Of a stretch of DNA of 64,000 bases, positions 25,468 to 34,120 are shown piece after piece (the first letter of the stretch is position 1; every line of letters begins with the position of its first letter). Made by a program: the position numbers and the translations under genes. Under the pieces are notes generated by a model, which saw nothing but the letters and a program-made list of their open reading frames with translations, was not told the DNA's origin and did no database searches. Origin of the DNA: Acetivibrio mesophilus (GTDB lineage Bacteria > Bacillota > Clostridia > Acetivibrionales > Acetivibrionaceae); NCBI RefSeq assembly GCF_004102745.1, contig NZ_RLII01000005.1:1-64000 (forward strand), read 5' to 3'.

Positions 25468-27561
25468 ATGAAAATAACCGGAATAATAGTGGAAATACAA
25501 GACGATAAGGCGATTATTCAGACAGACGATGAAAAATTGATTGCCGTAAAAAAACGCGATGGTATGGTGGTAGGCAAAACAATAAGCATTGACGAAAGTG
25601 ATGTGTATAAACCGGAACGTAAGGTATATAAGTATGCACCTTCAAGCAAACGTATAGAAAATTTTTCCAGAATCAATGGGATTAAAGGTTTTTCAAGGAT
25701 AAGCAATATTAAGGGTTTTTCCCGTGTTAATAATATTAAGAATTTCTCACGCATATCGGGAAGCAAGGAATCCTCACAGGAGTCGAAAGTGGTGGACTTT
25801 TCTCGAGTAGTGGACTTTTCACGGGTGTCAAATAGTAAGAAATCCGAAATAAAGAATTTCTCACGCATAAGCGGTATCAAGAATTTCTCCAGAATAGCAT
25901 CAGTTGCAGCTGCTTTTATGCTGATATTCCTGTTTGGCCGCAACACGATGTTGAACAATGGTTCGCGCAGTGAATACGCCTACGTTGGTGTTGATATAAA
26001 TCCAAGCATAGAATTTGTGATAAACAGTAAACATAAAGTAACTGACACGTCTGCAATAAACCAAGATGCATTAGAGGTGTTAGAAGGCCTTGAACTTATA
26101 GGAAAAGATCTGAAGTCTGCTATGGCTCTGGTTGTTGAAAAGGCAGAGTTGATAGGCTACATTTCTGATGATGATAAGAATTATGTGCTTGTTTCAATGG
26201 CGTTGAATGATGAAGGCAAAAACTCTAAAAACACTGAAGAGAAAAAGGAGAAAAAGCTCAATGAGCTGAAAGAAAGTATAGGTAAGGGTATGGAAGAATT
26301 GGATAATGATAGTGTGACCTATAAGACGGTGGTTGTAGCTTTGGAAGAAAGGGAAAAGGCTTTAGAAAACGACCTGTCAATGGGAAGATATTACCTTTAC
26401 CTGGAAGCAATAGAAAAAGGCGTTGATATTACTATTGATGAAGCAAAATCATCAAAGATTGCTGAATTAATAGAAAGAATAGAGGGTGATTCCGAGCCGA
26501 CACCTATGCCTTCAATTACGCCTTTAAAATCGGCAGAACCATCGCCGACTCCAGTACCGACACCTACTGCATCAGAAATGATACCGTCAAATTCACCGAT
26601 TATAAGCAAATCCCCGGAAGTTTCGCCGGGGCTTAGTGCAAAGGAAATAACGACATTTAGTGAAAGTGTAGTTTCGGTAACGGTCTTTGACCAAAACAAG
26701 AGTATTATTTCTCAGGGTAGCGGCTTTTGCGTTGGTACAGGGTTGTTTGTGACAAACTACCGTCTGGTTGAGGATGGCGTGGTTATTAATATAACGGAGA
26801 AGGATGGAAAAGTATATAATGTCGATGGAATTGTGAAATATGACAAAGCAAGGGATTTGGTTGTATTAAAGACCACAGTTGATACTGGCATGAAGCCACT
26901 TAAAATCGGTTCAAAAGCGTCTTTGGCCAAAGGTGACTGGATTGTGGCAATAGGCAAGTCGAAGGGGCTTACAAATACTGTGTCAGAAGGAAGTATAAAG
27001 GCATTTAAGACTGATAAAATTGAGTTAACAGCCCCAATTTCAAGCGAAAGCTCCGGAGGACCTGTGCTTGACAGGAAGGGAAATGTTGTGGGAATAACAT
27101 CCTACGGGATTTCAAATAAAAACGTGAATTCTGCAATTCCTGCAGACTATATAGTTGACTGGGTGAAGGAACTTGCAAGGAATAACATCAAAGTTATTAG
27201 AAAAACTCTGGCGTTTGACAGTGAATTTGAGTTGAATTTTGTGGTCTACAAAATAATAAGGGCATTGGAAAACGAGGATATCAACGCATATTTTAACTGC
27301 ATGATTGATGAATTGTATACAAATGAAACAAAGGATAACCTAGAGGTTTTATTCTCAAAATTTGATCTTGCTTATAACATAGAAAGTATTAAGGTTACAT
27401 CTAAAAATGAGGAACAGGCAAAAGTAAGTTATGTTTATACAATAAGCAAGGAAAGCGGCCCGGAGTTTAAGAATTACAGAATAACCGGAGAATGCAGCCT
27501 TGTAAGGGTTAATGGCGTATGGAAAATCAGTGATTCAACGGAGAATAAGGAGTATATTTAG
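25468..27561 (+). CDS. Orphan RsgI-like anti-sigma factor with degenerate trypsin-like ectodomain
   Basis: A 697-residue single-pass membrane protein. Residues 1-55 form the RsgI N-terminal (SigI-binding) domain. Residues 66-143 hold eight FSR(I/V) motifs. A helix follows (about 144-157), then the family block AYVGVDINPSIEFVIN, where the Asn178-Pro179 bond matches the site at which RsgI proteins are known to autocleave. Next are a helical Lys/Glu segment, a Pro/Ser/Thr linker (about 350-385) and an HtrA-like domain (about 390-575). There Asp463 and Ser529 (SSGGP) fit the catalytic triad, but the His position is Arg432 (TNYRLV). An NTF2-like tail may end the protein. No sigI gene is adjacent. 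The start follows GAGGGG. Confidence 0.87.
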   Translation: MKITGIIVEIQDDKAIIQTDDEKLIAVKKRDGMVVGKTISIDESDVYKPERKVYKYAPSSKRIENFSRINGIKGFSRISNIKGFSRVNNIKNFSRISGSKESSQESKVVDFSRVVDFSRVSNSKKSEIKNFSRISGIKNFSRIASVAAAFMLIFLFGRNTMLNNGSRSEYAYVGVDINPSIEFVINSKHKVTDTSAINQDALEVLEGLELIGKDLKSAMALVVEKAELIGYISDDDKNYVLVSMALNDEGKNSKNTEEKKEKKLNELKESIGKGMEELDNDSVTYKTVVVALEEREKALENDLSMGRYYLYLEAIEKGVDITIDEAKSSKIAELIERIEGDSEPTPMPSITPLKSAEPSPTPVPTPTASEMIPSNSPIISKSPEVSPGLSAKEITTFSESVVSVTVFDQNKSIISQGSGFCVGTGLFVTNYRLVEDGVVINITEKDGKVYNVDGIVKYDKARDLVVLKTTVDTGMKPLKIGSKASLAKGDWIVAIGKSKGLTNTVSEGSIKAFKTDKIELTAPISSESSGGPVLDRKGNVVGITSYGISNKNVNSAIPADYIVDWVKELARNNIKVIRKTLAFDSEFELNFVVYKIIRALENEDINAYFNCMIDELYTNETKDNLEVLFSKFDLAYNIESIKVTSKNEEQAKVSYVYTISKESGPEFKNYRITGECSLVRVNGVWKISDSTENKEYI
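25663..25896 (+). repeat. Eight FSR(I/V) motifs in the cytoplasmic juxtamembrane part of the RsgI-like protein
   Basis: FSRI or FSRV begins at residues 66, 75, 84, 93, 111, 117, 131 and 140. The first four are spaced exactly 9 residues with the pattern (G/N)FSR(I/V)xxIK. The DNA repeats are diverged at synonymous sites, so this is not a fresh slippage product. The last copy runs straight into the membrane helix. Confidence 0.9.
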
Positions 27562-27667
27562 CAATAGGACAATAAGTAAAGTTATATCATTATTATAATG
27601 TTTTGTTTGATAAAGAATACTTGCTTTGATATAATCATTAGAAAACCAGGTTTTATTGAGGTGGATA

Positions 27668-28321
27668 ATGAATAATTACAAAGCAGTATTCTTTGATTTT
27701 GACTATACTTTGGCAGATTCATCCAAAGGTGTTATAGAATGTATTAATTATGCGCTGCAAAAAATGGGTTATCCCAAATCTTCACCGGAAAGCATTTGCA
27801 GAACAATAGGTCTTACACTGACCGATGCCTATAGACAATTAAGCAAAGATACCTCCGATTCAAATGCTATACTCTTCCGCCAACACTTTAAAGAAAGAGC
27901 GGATGTTGTTATGTGCGACAGCACCATAATATACAATACTGTTGAAAGTGTTTTAAAGAGGCTTAAGAGCATGAACGTAAAAGTAGGCATTGTGTCAACA
28001 AAATACAGATACAGGATCGAGGATATACTGAAGAGGGACGGACTTTTACAGTATTTTGATATAATTATTGGGGGAGAAGATGTTGTAGCACACAAGCCGG
28101 ACCCCGAAGGTCTTTTGGAGGCGATTTCAAGGCTCGAATGTCAAAAGAAAGATACTCTTTATGTAGGCGATAGCACGGTAGATGCAAAGACTGCAGAAAA
28201 TGCGGGTGTAGATTTTGCAGCAGTTCTTACAGGGACTACAGAATGGAATGAGTTTTTAAAATATAGTTCCCGGGCTGTAATTAAAGATTTAAGTGGCTTG
28301 CTGGATATTTTTGAAGAATAA
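27668..28321 (+). CDS. HAD-superfamily hydrolase, phosphoglycolate-phosphatase-like
   Basis: A 217-residue soluble phosphatase. The HAD motifs are present: motif I FFDFDYTLADS (both Asp), motif II VGIVSTK (Ser/Thr), motif III Lys (AHKPDPEGLL) and motif IV GDSTVDAKTAENAG. A helical cap follows motif I (C1 type), as in Gph and PpaX. The ATG at 27668 follows GAGGTGG. Substrate cannot be read; phosphoglycolate or pyrophosphate are typical. It is followed after about 100 bases by proA. Confidence 0.88.
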   Translation: MNNYKAVFFDFDYTLADSSKGVIECINYALQKMGYPKSSPESICRTIGLTLTDAYRQLSKDTSDSNAILFRQHFKERADVVMCDSTIIYNTVESVLKRLKSMNVKVGIVSTKYRYRIEDILKRDGLLQYFDIIIGGEDVVAHKPDPEGLLEAISRLECQKKDTLYVGDSTVDAKTAENAGVDFAAVLTGTTEWNEFLKYSSRAVIKDLSGLLDIFEE

Positions 28322-28418
28322 AAGCTTTGGGAATGAAGTTATTGATAGTTTATGGTATAATCAATATATGATTTTATTTAGATTGAAAAGCACCTTGAGA
28401 TGATAGGAGGAAATTCTT

Positions 28419-29714
28419 ATGAGTATAAATGAAATGGCCTTTCAGGTTAAGGAAGCCTCTATTAGGCTGGCAGCAACGGGGACTGAATTGAAGAACAAAG
28501 CCCTTACAAATATAGCTAGGTTATTAATGGAGAGAAAAGATGAGATAATAAAGGCAAACAATGAAGATTTGCAAAGAAGCAAGGAGGAAAACCTTGCTGG
28601 GCCTCTTCTTAAAAGATTGAAATTTGATGATGCCAAGATTGCCGATGTTATAGATGGTATTAACAGTCTGGTAAATATGGAGGATCCGGTAGGGAAGACT
28701 CTTCTTTCCACTGAGCTTGATGATGGACTTGAGCTTTATAAGGTTACATGCCCCATAGGAGTAGTAGGAATAATTTTTGAGTCGAGGCCGGATGCCCTCG
28801 TGCAGATTTCTACCCTCTGTCTAAAAAGCGGAAATGGTGTGCTTTTAAAAGGTGGTTCTGAGGCAAGACAGACCAATCGGATACTTGTTGAAATTATTGC
28901 TGCAGCAACGGATGAGGTTGGGATTCCCTCAAATTGGATCAAGCTTTTGGAAACAAGGTCAGATGTAAACGAGATGCTTAAAATGGACGAATATATTGAC
29001 CTTATCATTCCAAGAGGCTCCAATGATTTTGTTAGGTATATTATGGATAATTCCAGGATCCCTGTAATGGGTCATGCAGATGGAATATGTCATTGCTATA
29101 TAGATGAGGATGCGGACGTTGACATGGCAGTTCGAATTGTTGTAGATTCCAAGACGCAGTATGTTGCTGTCTGCAATGCGACAGAAACCTTGCTGGTTCA
29201 TAGAAAGGTTGCACCAAGGGTTTTACCTGAGATCAAAAAAGCTCTGGATAGCAAAAATGTGGAGCTGACAGGTTGCGATGAGACTCAGAAGATTATATCT
29301 GTTGCCCCGGCAACGGAGCAGGATTGGAAAACAGAGTATCTTGACTATAAGCTGTCTATTAAGATAGTAGGGGATTTGGATGAAGCCGTAGAGCATATTA
29401 ATACCTATGGTTCAGGACATACCGATAGTATAATCACAAGTAGCAAGGAAAAAGCAGCAAGCTTTATGTCACTTGTAGATTCGGGTAATGTATTCTGGAA
29501 CTGTTCCACACGTTTTAGCGATGGGTTCCGATATGGGTTTGGTGCTGAGGTTGGTATCAGTACCAATAAGATTCATGTGAGAGGGCCGGTAGGACTGGAC
29601 GGATTGTTGATTTACAAATATAAGCTGATTGGCAATGGACATATTGTAGATGATTATGCAAATAGAGCAAAGAGCTTCAAGCATAATAAGATGAGTAAGC
29701 AATTTCCTTTATAG
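28419..29714 (+). CDS. proA: Glutamate-5-semialdehyde dehydrogenase (gamma-glutamyl phosphate reductase)
   Basis: A 431-residue enzyme of the aldehyde dehydrogenase superfamily, second step of proline synthesis: reduction of gamma-glutamyl phosphate to the semialdehyde with NADPH. Family signatures include GVVGIIFESRPDALVQIS, LKGGSEARQTN, the catalytic Cys in QYVAVCNATETLLVH, and GFGAEVGISTNKIHVRGPVG. Length is typical (about 415-430). AGGAGG precedes the ATG. The usual partner proB is not adjacent. A strong terminator follows. Confidence 0.96.
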   Translation: MSINEMAFQVKEASIRLAATGTELKNKALTNIARLLMERKDEIIKANNEDLQRSKEENLAGPLLKRLKFDDAKIADVIDGINSLVNMEDPVGKTLLSTELDDGLELYKVTCPIGVVGIIFESRPDALVQISTLCLKSGNGVLLKGGSEARQTNRILVEIIAAATDEVGIPSNWIKLLETRSDVNEMLKMDEYIDLIIPRGSNDFVRYIMDNSRIPVMGHADGICHCYIDEDADVDMAVRIVVDSKTQYVAVCNATETLLVHRKVAPRVLPEIKKALDSKNVELTGCDETQKIISVAPATEQDWKTEYLDYKLSIKIVGDLDEAVEHINTYGSGHTDSIITSSKEKAASFMSLVDSGNVFWNCSTRFSDGFRYGFGAEVGISTNKIHVRGPVGLDGLLIYKYKLIGNGHIVDDYANRAKSFKHNKMSKQFPL

Positions 29715-29743
29715 GTTATTATAGATATTCCGTGGATTAATAA

Positions 29744-29786
29744 GCCCTGCAAAGTCACTTCAAAGTGGCGTTTGCAGGGCCTTTTA
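29744..29786 (+). terminator. Intrinsic terminator of proA
   Basis: GCCCTGCAAA pairs with TTTGCAGGGC, with an additional inner CACTT/AAGTG pairing, followed by CTTTTATTT. The first copy of the 60-bp repeat begins 4 bases after it. Confidence 0.88.
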
Positions 29787-29789
29787 TTT

Positions 29790-29850
29790 GGCCTCTTGGA
29801 ATGAAATGAAAGAGACAAAAGCGAAAGGACTCGATGTCCCGAGCTTTTAT
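29790..29850 (+). repeat. Structured intergenic repeat, copy 1
   Basis: Starts GGCCTCTTGGAATGAAATGA and ends GATGTCCCGAGCTTTTAT. It can fold into CTCTT/AAGAG with a GGAATGAAATG loop, then AAAAGC...GGAC/GTCC...GCTTTT. About 56 of 61 bases match copy 3 by eye. Copy 2 shares the first 30 or so bases. Confidence 0.75.
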
Positions 29851-29984
29851 TGATTGATTATGCTTTTAATATAGGATGTAACAAATGGAGGCGGGTATAC
29901 ATAAAATGTATTAGGCTTTCAGCTTTTTATAGCATGCGTTTTTGTATTATGTAATCCTTATGGAAGTCTGTAGGAGGATGCAAT

Positions 29985-30356
29985 ATGAATTATAAGGAGA
30001 TAGAAGAACTGAAATCTACTCTGACTAATATGATGAAGAAAGGCTGTACACTTATGGTTCCGGCCTATAGAGCTACGGGTAAAATTGTGGGCATTGGATT
30101 TAAGCCTTATTGGACGAATCCGGCCGATTCAAAAATAGAAAAGCTTGAGATTAATTTTATGGACAGCATAGGGAGAGTAATACCCTTTGATATTTACAAT
30201 ATTATTGGCTATGAGATTGTTTCTCTTGATGGAAAAAGAATCGAAGATGCAAAGAATATATGTCTCGATATCCATTTGTATACCAATGTTAAAAGAAGGA
30301 GCACGGAGAAAGGTGACACCCTGCGCATAGAAATAAGCGAAATATCCGAAGAGTGA
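29985..30356 (+). CDS. Conserved-looking hypothetical protein
   Basis: A 123-residue soluble protein that I do not recognise. GTAGGAGG lies a few bases before the ATG. The composition is balanced, with predicted alternating strands (GKIVGIGFKP, IEKLEINFMD, RVIPFDIYNIIGYEIV), suggesting a small beta-rich domain; no cysteine cluster, signal or helix is seen. It is followed after about 100 bases by another small unknown gene. Both sit between copies 1 and 2 of the structured repeat. Confidence 0.72.
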   Translation: MNYKEIEELKSTLTNMMKKGCTLMVPAYRATGKIVGIGFKPYWTNPADSKIEKLEINFMDSIGRVIPFDIYNIIGYEIVSLDGKRIEDAKNICLDIHLYTNVKRRSTEKGDTLRIEISEISEE

Positions 30357-30457
30357 CTAAAAATAATATTAAACTGATATGTAACCTTTAGGAATTGATT
30401 AACATAATATGTATCAAGGTAATTAATTGAGTATAAACTGGAAAGGTGGTATCACAG

Positions 30458-30898
30458 ATGGCTGAAGAAACCAGATGCTGTGGAGACGGAAATTTTCCCG
30501 CTTTACTATCAAAGTATATTGGTGAAACAGTAACTATATTTACAAAAAGCGGAGGACAATCCGGTGCAGGTTTTACCGGCGTTATTCTCGCAGTAAACGA
30601 ATGCTTTGTACGTCTTATTACAAGAATTGGACCTCCTCCTGCATGCTCCCTCGGTAATGCATGCTCAAACTTTAATGTAGGTTATGGCTATGATCATAAA
30701 AATCCATTTGGTTCATTTGATTGTGGTCATGGTTATGGAAAGGGCCATGGTGGATATTCTCATGGTTATATACAGCCTGCCAGCGAAGTTGGAGCAATTT
30801 CAGCTGGAGGATGGAATGGATACCCTGTATACACTGTTGGTTCGGTAACTGATATCCCTATATCGGCAATTGTATCTTTTGTACACAACGCAGTATAA
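30458..30898 (+). CDS. Hypothetical Gly/His/Tyr-rich small protein, possibly spore-associated
   Basis: A 146-residue protein starting at ATG 30458 with AAAGGTGG upstream. Residues 8-55 look like a small SH3- or Sm-like barrel (LLSKYIGETVTIFTKSGG, GFTGVILAVNECFVRLITRI). The middle is rich in Gly, His and Tyr (FGSFDCGHGYGKGHGGYSHGY), and the end returns to strands (DIPISAIVSFVHNAV). Cys-Cys near the N-terminus and the Gly/His/Tyr composition resemble clostridial spore-coat or surface proteins, but I cannot name a family. A terminator follows at once. Confidence 0.7.
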   Translation: MAEETRCCGDGNFPALLSKYIGETVTIFTKSGGQSGAGFTGVILAVNECFVRLITRIGPPPACSLGNACSNFNVGYGYDHKNPFGSFDCGHGYGKGHGGYSHGYIQPASEVGAISAGGWNGYPVYTVGSVTDIPISAIVSFVHNAV

Positions 30899-30914
30899 TT
30901 AATCTATTTAAAGG

Positions 30915-30946
30915 AAAGCCCGGGAATGATTTGTTCCCGGGCTTTA
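30915..30946 (+). terminator. Intrinsic terminator of the Gly/His/Tyr-rich gene
   Basis: AAAGCCCGGGAA pairs perfectly with TTCCCGGGCTTT over an 7-base loop. Only a weak T-rich tail (agcatttt) follows. Copy 2 of the structured repeat begins 8 bases later. Confidence 0.82.
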
Positions 30947-30953
30947 GCATTTT

Positions 30954-31000
30954 GCCTCTTGGAATGAAATGAAACAGGCAAAAGCGAAGGGATCCGATAG
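30954..31000 (+). repeat. Structured intergenic repeat, copy 2 (shorter or diverged 3' half)
   Basis: GCCTCTTGGAATGAAATGAA is identical to copy 1, then ACAGGCAAAAGCGAAGGGATCCGATA diverges. The first stem is kept by compensating changes: here GCCU pairs with AGGC, while copy 1 uses CUCUU with AAGAG. Confidence 0.65.
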
Positions 31001-31024
31001 TATATTAATAATTTAATTTGGTTA

Positions 31025-31053
31025 TTGACAAAAATCTACCATGACATTAAAAT
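31025..31053 (+). promoter_or_regulatory. Sigma-A promoter of the class V aminotransferase gene
   Basis: TTGACA, 17 bases, TAAAAT. Transcription should start near 31060, leaving a leader of about 120 bases that contains the palindrome at 31075. Confidence 0.8.
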
Positions 31054-31074
31054 ACTTTTAATTAACCGATACAG

Positions 31075-31102
31075 TTTTCATGTGTATCGATACACATGAA
31101 AA
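31075..31102. promoter_or_regulatory. 28-bp perfect palindrome, probable operator
   Basis: TTTTCATGTGTATC followed by GATACACATGAAAA is a perfect inverted repeat without a loop. It lies about 15-42 bases downstream of the predicted transcription start of the aminotransferase gene, where a bound dimer would block elongation or initiation. The lack of a spacer favours protein binding over an RNA hairpin. Confidence 0.75.
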
Positions 31103-31179
31103 GATTTATCGTCTATCTGTATTTGGTAATCATACAATATGAAATAATGGTTTAAATCAAAAAGAAAGAGGTGGGGTGA

Positions 31180-32331
31180 ATGAGTAAACCATTGATAATG
31201 ACTCCGGGGCCTACATATGTTCATGAAGATGTAAGAAGAGCTATGCTAAATGACATTGGAAATCCGGACTTAGAGGAGAGATTTTTCGAATTTTATAAGG
31301 AAACATGTGAAAGACTTAAGAGGCTTCTGAAAACAGAGAATGATGTAATAATAATGTCGGGAGAAGGTATTCTGGGGCTGGAAGCTGCCTGTGCCTCAAT
31401 AATTGAACCGGGAGACAGGGTTTTATGTATTGATAACGGCATATTCGGAAACGGATTTGGTTGTTATGTAAAAATGTATGGGGGAGAACCTGAATTTCTG
31501 AAATTTGACTATCGGGAAGCTGTTGACGTAAATGTGGTTGAAGATTTTCTTAAGAAGGATCATAACTTTAAAGCAGCAACACTTGTGCATTGTGAAACCC
31601 CTTCAGGTATATCAAATCCTGTAGGTGATATTTGCAAAATGCTAAAGAGATATGGAATTTTATCCATTGTTGATTCGGTTTCTGCTGTAGGGGGAGAGAC
31701 TTTAGAAACGGATGAATGGAATATTGATATTGTGCTGGGAGGATCTCAAAAATGTATTTCTGCACCTCCGGGACTGACCTTCTTAAGTATAAGCCATGAT
31801 GCATGGAATGCCATATTAAAAAGAAAGTCTCCGGTGATAGGTTATTACTGCAACCTGTCCCTATGGAAGAGCTGGTATGAGGACAGATGGTTTCCATATA
31901 CGCAGCCGGTTAGTGATATCTATGCACTAAGAGCGGCTGCCGACAGGCTACTTGGGGATCAACTGCGTATAGAGAGACACAGAAACATTGCAAATGCAGT
32001 AAGAGCAGCTCTGGTAAATAGCGGATTGGAGTTATACCCTAAAAACGGTTTTTCAAATACAGTTACAACTTTTTTTGTACCTCACGGAACAACCTTTGGT
32101 GACATATACAACATGATGCTTAATGAACACAATATATTAATTGGAGGGTCTTTTGGTTTTTTGAAAGATAAGGTGATACGAATTGGACATATGGGAGAAA
32201 ATTGCTATCAAGATAAGATTTCAAAGACGCTCGATGCATTGGATAGGACCTTTGAAAAGTTGAATATAGATTTACAAAGCAAATTGTATAGCTCATGCCA
32301 ATACGTTCCATCGCCCAATTCTCATTTTTGA
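31180..32331 (+). CDS. Class V PLP-dependent aminotransferase (alanine-glyoxylate / serine-pyruvate type)
   Basis: A 383-residue fold-type I aminotransferase. The Lys that binds PLP is in LGGSQKCISAPPGL, and the Asp of DSVSAVGGE contacts the PLP ring. The N-terminus MTPGPTYVHEDVRRAM is typical of the alanine-glyoxylate/serine-pyruvate/phosphonopyruvate group. Good ribosome site (GAGGTGGGG). It stands alone with its own promoter and a 28-bp palindrome in the leader, so it is likely controlled by a dedicated regulator. The substrate cannot be decided from sequence. Confidence 0.88.
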   Translation: MSKPLIMTPGPTYVHEDVRRAMLNDIGNPDLEERFFEFYKETCERLKRLLKTENDVIIMSGEGILGLEAACASIIEPGDRVLCIDNGIFGNGFGCYVKMYGGEPEFLKFDYREAVDVNVVEDFLKKDHNFKAATLVHCETPSGISNPVGDICKMLKRYGILSIVDSVSAVGGETLETDEWNIDIVLGGSQKCISAPPGLTFLSISHDAWNAILKRKSPVIGYYCNLSLWKSWYEDRWFPYTQPVSDIYALRAAADRLLGDQLRIERHRNIANAVRAALVNSGLELYPKNGFSNTVTTFFVPHGTTFGDIYNMMLNEHNILIGGSFGFLKDKVIRIGHMGENCYQDKISKTLDALDRTFEKLNIDLQSKLYSSCQYVPSPNSHF

Positions 32332-32520
32332 AAGAGGATTTTTCATAGTGATGTCGAATATAGTTTTACATAAGAATGTCAAATCATGAGTAAGGTAAAG
32401 CAATACATATTTTGTATTTTATGCATTTCTGTACGCAAGGGCTGGGGGATTTTTGTAAAAGTATTTCCATGATGGAACAGTTTATATTATTTATACCAAT
32501 TTTTAAAGAAAAGGTAGGTA

Positions 32521-34014
32521 ATGGGTATGAAGGAATTTACGCTAGCAAGCCATGCCAGAAGGGTAAATAAAGTTCTTTTATTTATTTTCTGGCCATATTT
32601 TTTGGTATGCATTGTTTTGGGAATAACTATGTCTAAATCAGCTTCCTTGTTTAGTGTTGAAAGTATTCCATTGGGAATTTTTGCGGCTGGGATAATTGCT
32701 TCAACAGTTTTCTTTGTCAAAAGGAAATATAATGACATTATAGGTCTGATTTTATGTTTGTCAGTTATGGTTTCGCTGGTAGCCATTTATTTTTCACCCA
32801 ATTCTGTAGTAGAAGATACAATGATTCTTGTATTGGTTATACCCGCATGTGCCATGACCATGTATTTAAACAATAGGAATTTTATAATTTATGCTGGTTG
32901 CTTTAATTTATTCTGTATAATTATTGAGGCAATGAACGGAGCAATGGGCGTGCCGAAATTTATATCAGATTTGGTTAAGATTGATTTTGTGATGTTGGTT
33001 TTATACTTTGCTACCAGGTGGGGGAGTGAAATAATCCATCATGCAGTGGAAAAAGAGAATAGTTCGAGGAACTTATTGGAAAAATTGGAGAATACCATAA
33101 ATTTAATAAAGAAAAGCACCGCATCTTTACACCATGATATAGCAAATTGTAACACAACTTTACAGATAATTAAGGAATCTGGGGATGGTGTTGCGCTGGC
33201 AGTAGAAGAGGTCACAAAAGGTATTGGCGAGGAAGCGGAAAGTGTCAGTAATATTAATGTTATGATGCTGGATGCAGATAAACTTGTGGCTGATACGGCA
33301 TCAATTTCAAGGGAAATGGCCAAAGTTTCTGTTTCAACTGTTCAGATTGTAAATGAAGGTGTGGAAAATATAGGAGAAATGAATCGGCAAATGGATATTA
33401 TTAATACTGCGGTAAGTGAGTCCTATTCTACAGTATTAAAACTCCAAGAGAGTATGGATAAGGTAAATGAATTTTTGGAAGGAATTACGCAGATTGCTGA
33501 GCAAACTAATATGCTGGCTTTAAACGCAGCAATCGAGGCGGCAAGAGCTGGAGAATCAGGTAAGGGATTTGCTGTTGTTGCAGATGAAGTTAGAAGGCTT
33601 GCAGAACAGAGTACCCAAACAGTAGGACTTATCCATCAGGTTATAACACGCATAAAGGATGAAGCTAATATGGTACTGGATAAAGTCTATAACGGAACCG
33701 AGGCAACCAAAGCAGGAGAGACCATTGTAAGCAAAGTGAGTGAAAGCTATGACAGGATGAACCAGTCATTTAAGGATATTGACAATTATATTGATAATGA
33801 ACTAAAAATGATTGAGAATACCACGGTTCTATTCTCGCAAATAAGAAGAGAAATGGAAAGTATAGCCGGAATTTCAGAGGAACATGCGGCTGCATCCGAA
33901 GAGATGTCTGCTTCTATGCAGGAGCAGAATGATAAAATAGAGAGTATTATTAAATCTATGCAGGAAATTCAGAAATTAAGCGAAGAACTTGAAAGGATCG
34001 CAAAGGATAAGTGA
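32521..34014 (+). CDS. Methyl-accepting chemotaxis protein with polytopic membrane domain
   Basis: A 497-residue chemoreceptor. The first 180 residues form about six membrane helices with short loops, so there is no large extracellular ligand domain and no visible HAMP. The cytoplasmic part is a long helical signalling domain with the hairpin tip [44 protein letters not shown] (conserved CheA/CheW contact region, positions 33480-33610). A six-helix sensor suggests detection within the membrane or of a small diffusible signal. It sits just before the rsgI-sigI pair and shares a bidirectional terminator with it. Confidence 0.92.
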   Translation: MGMKEFTLASHARRVNKVLLFIFWPYFLVCIVLGITMSKSASLFSVESIPLGIFAAGIIASTVFFVKRKYNDIIGLILCLSVMVSLVAIYFSPNSVVEDTMILVLVIPACAMTMYLNNRNFIIYAGCFNLFCIIIEAMNGAMGVPKFISDLVKIDFVMLVLYFATRWGSEIIHHAVEKENSSRNLLEKLENTINLIKKSTASLHHDIANCNTTLQIIKESGDGVALAVEEVTKGIGEEAESVSNINVMMLDADKLVADTASISREMAKVSVSTVQIVNEGVENIGEMNRQMDIINTAVSESYSTVLKLQESMDKVNEFLEGITQIAEQTNMLALNAAIEAARAGESGKGFAVVADEVRRLAEQSTQTVGLIHQVITRIKDEANMVLDKVYNGTEATKAGETIVSKVSESYDRMNQSFKDIDNYIDNELKMIENTTVLFSQIRREMESIAGISEEHAAASEEMSASMQEQNDKIESIIKSMQEIQKLSEELERIAKDK

Positions 34015-34075
34015 TATTATTGACAAACTAAAGTCATAAGCAATCATTCTATCTAATTCTTAATACTGAGATAAT

Positions 34076-34120
34076 AAAATAGAGGCTGCTCGAATTCGCG
34101 GGCAGCCCCTTCTATTTTTT
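34076..34120. terminator. Bidirectional terminator between the chemoreceptor and rsgI genes
   Basis: AAAATAGAGGCTGC pairs with GCAGCCCCTTCTATTTT across an 11-base loop, with A and T runs on either side. It serves the convergent genes. Confidence 0.87.

Noticed and set aside
29790-29850. Interpretation of the structured repeat as a c-di-GMP or fluoride riboswitch
   Set aside because: It lacks the conserved cores of these classes, and copies 1 and 3 are not followed by a plausible regulated gene in the right orientation at short distance.
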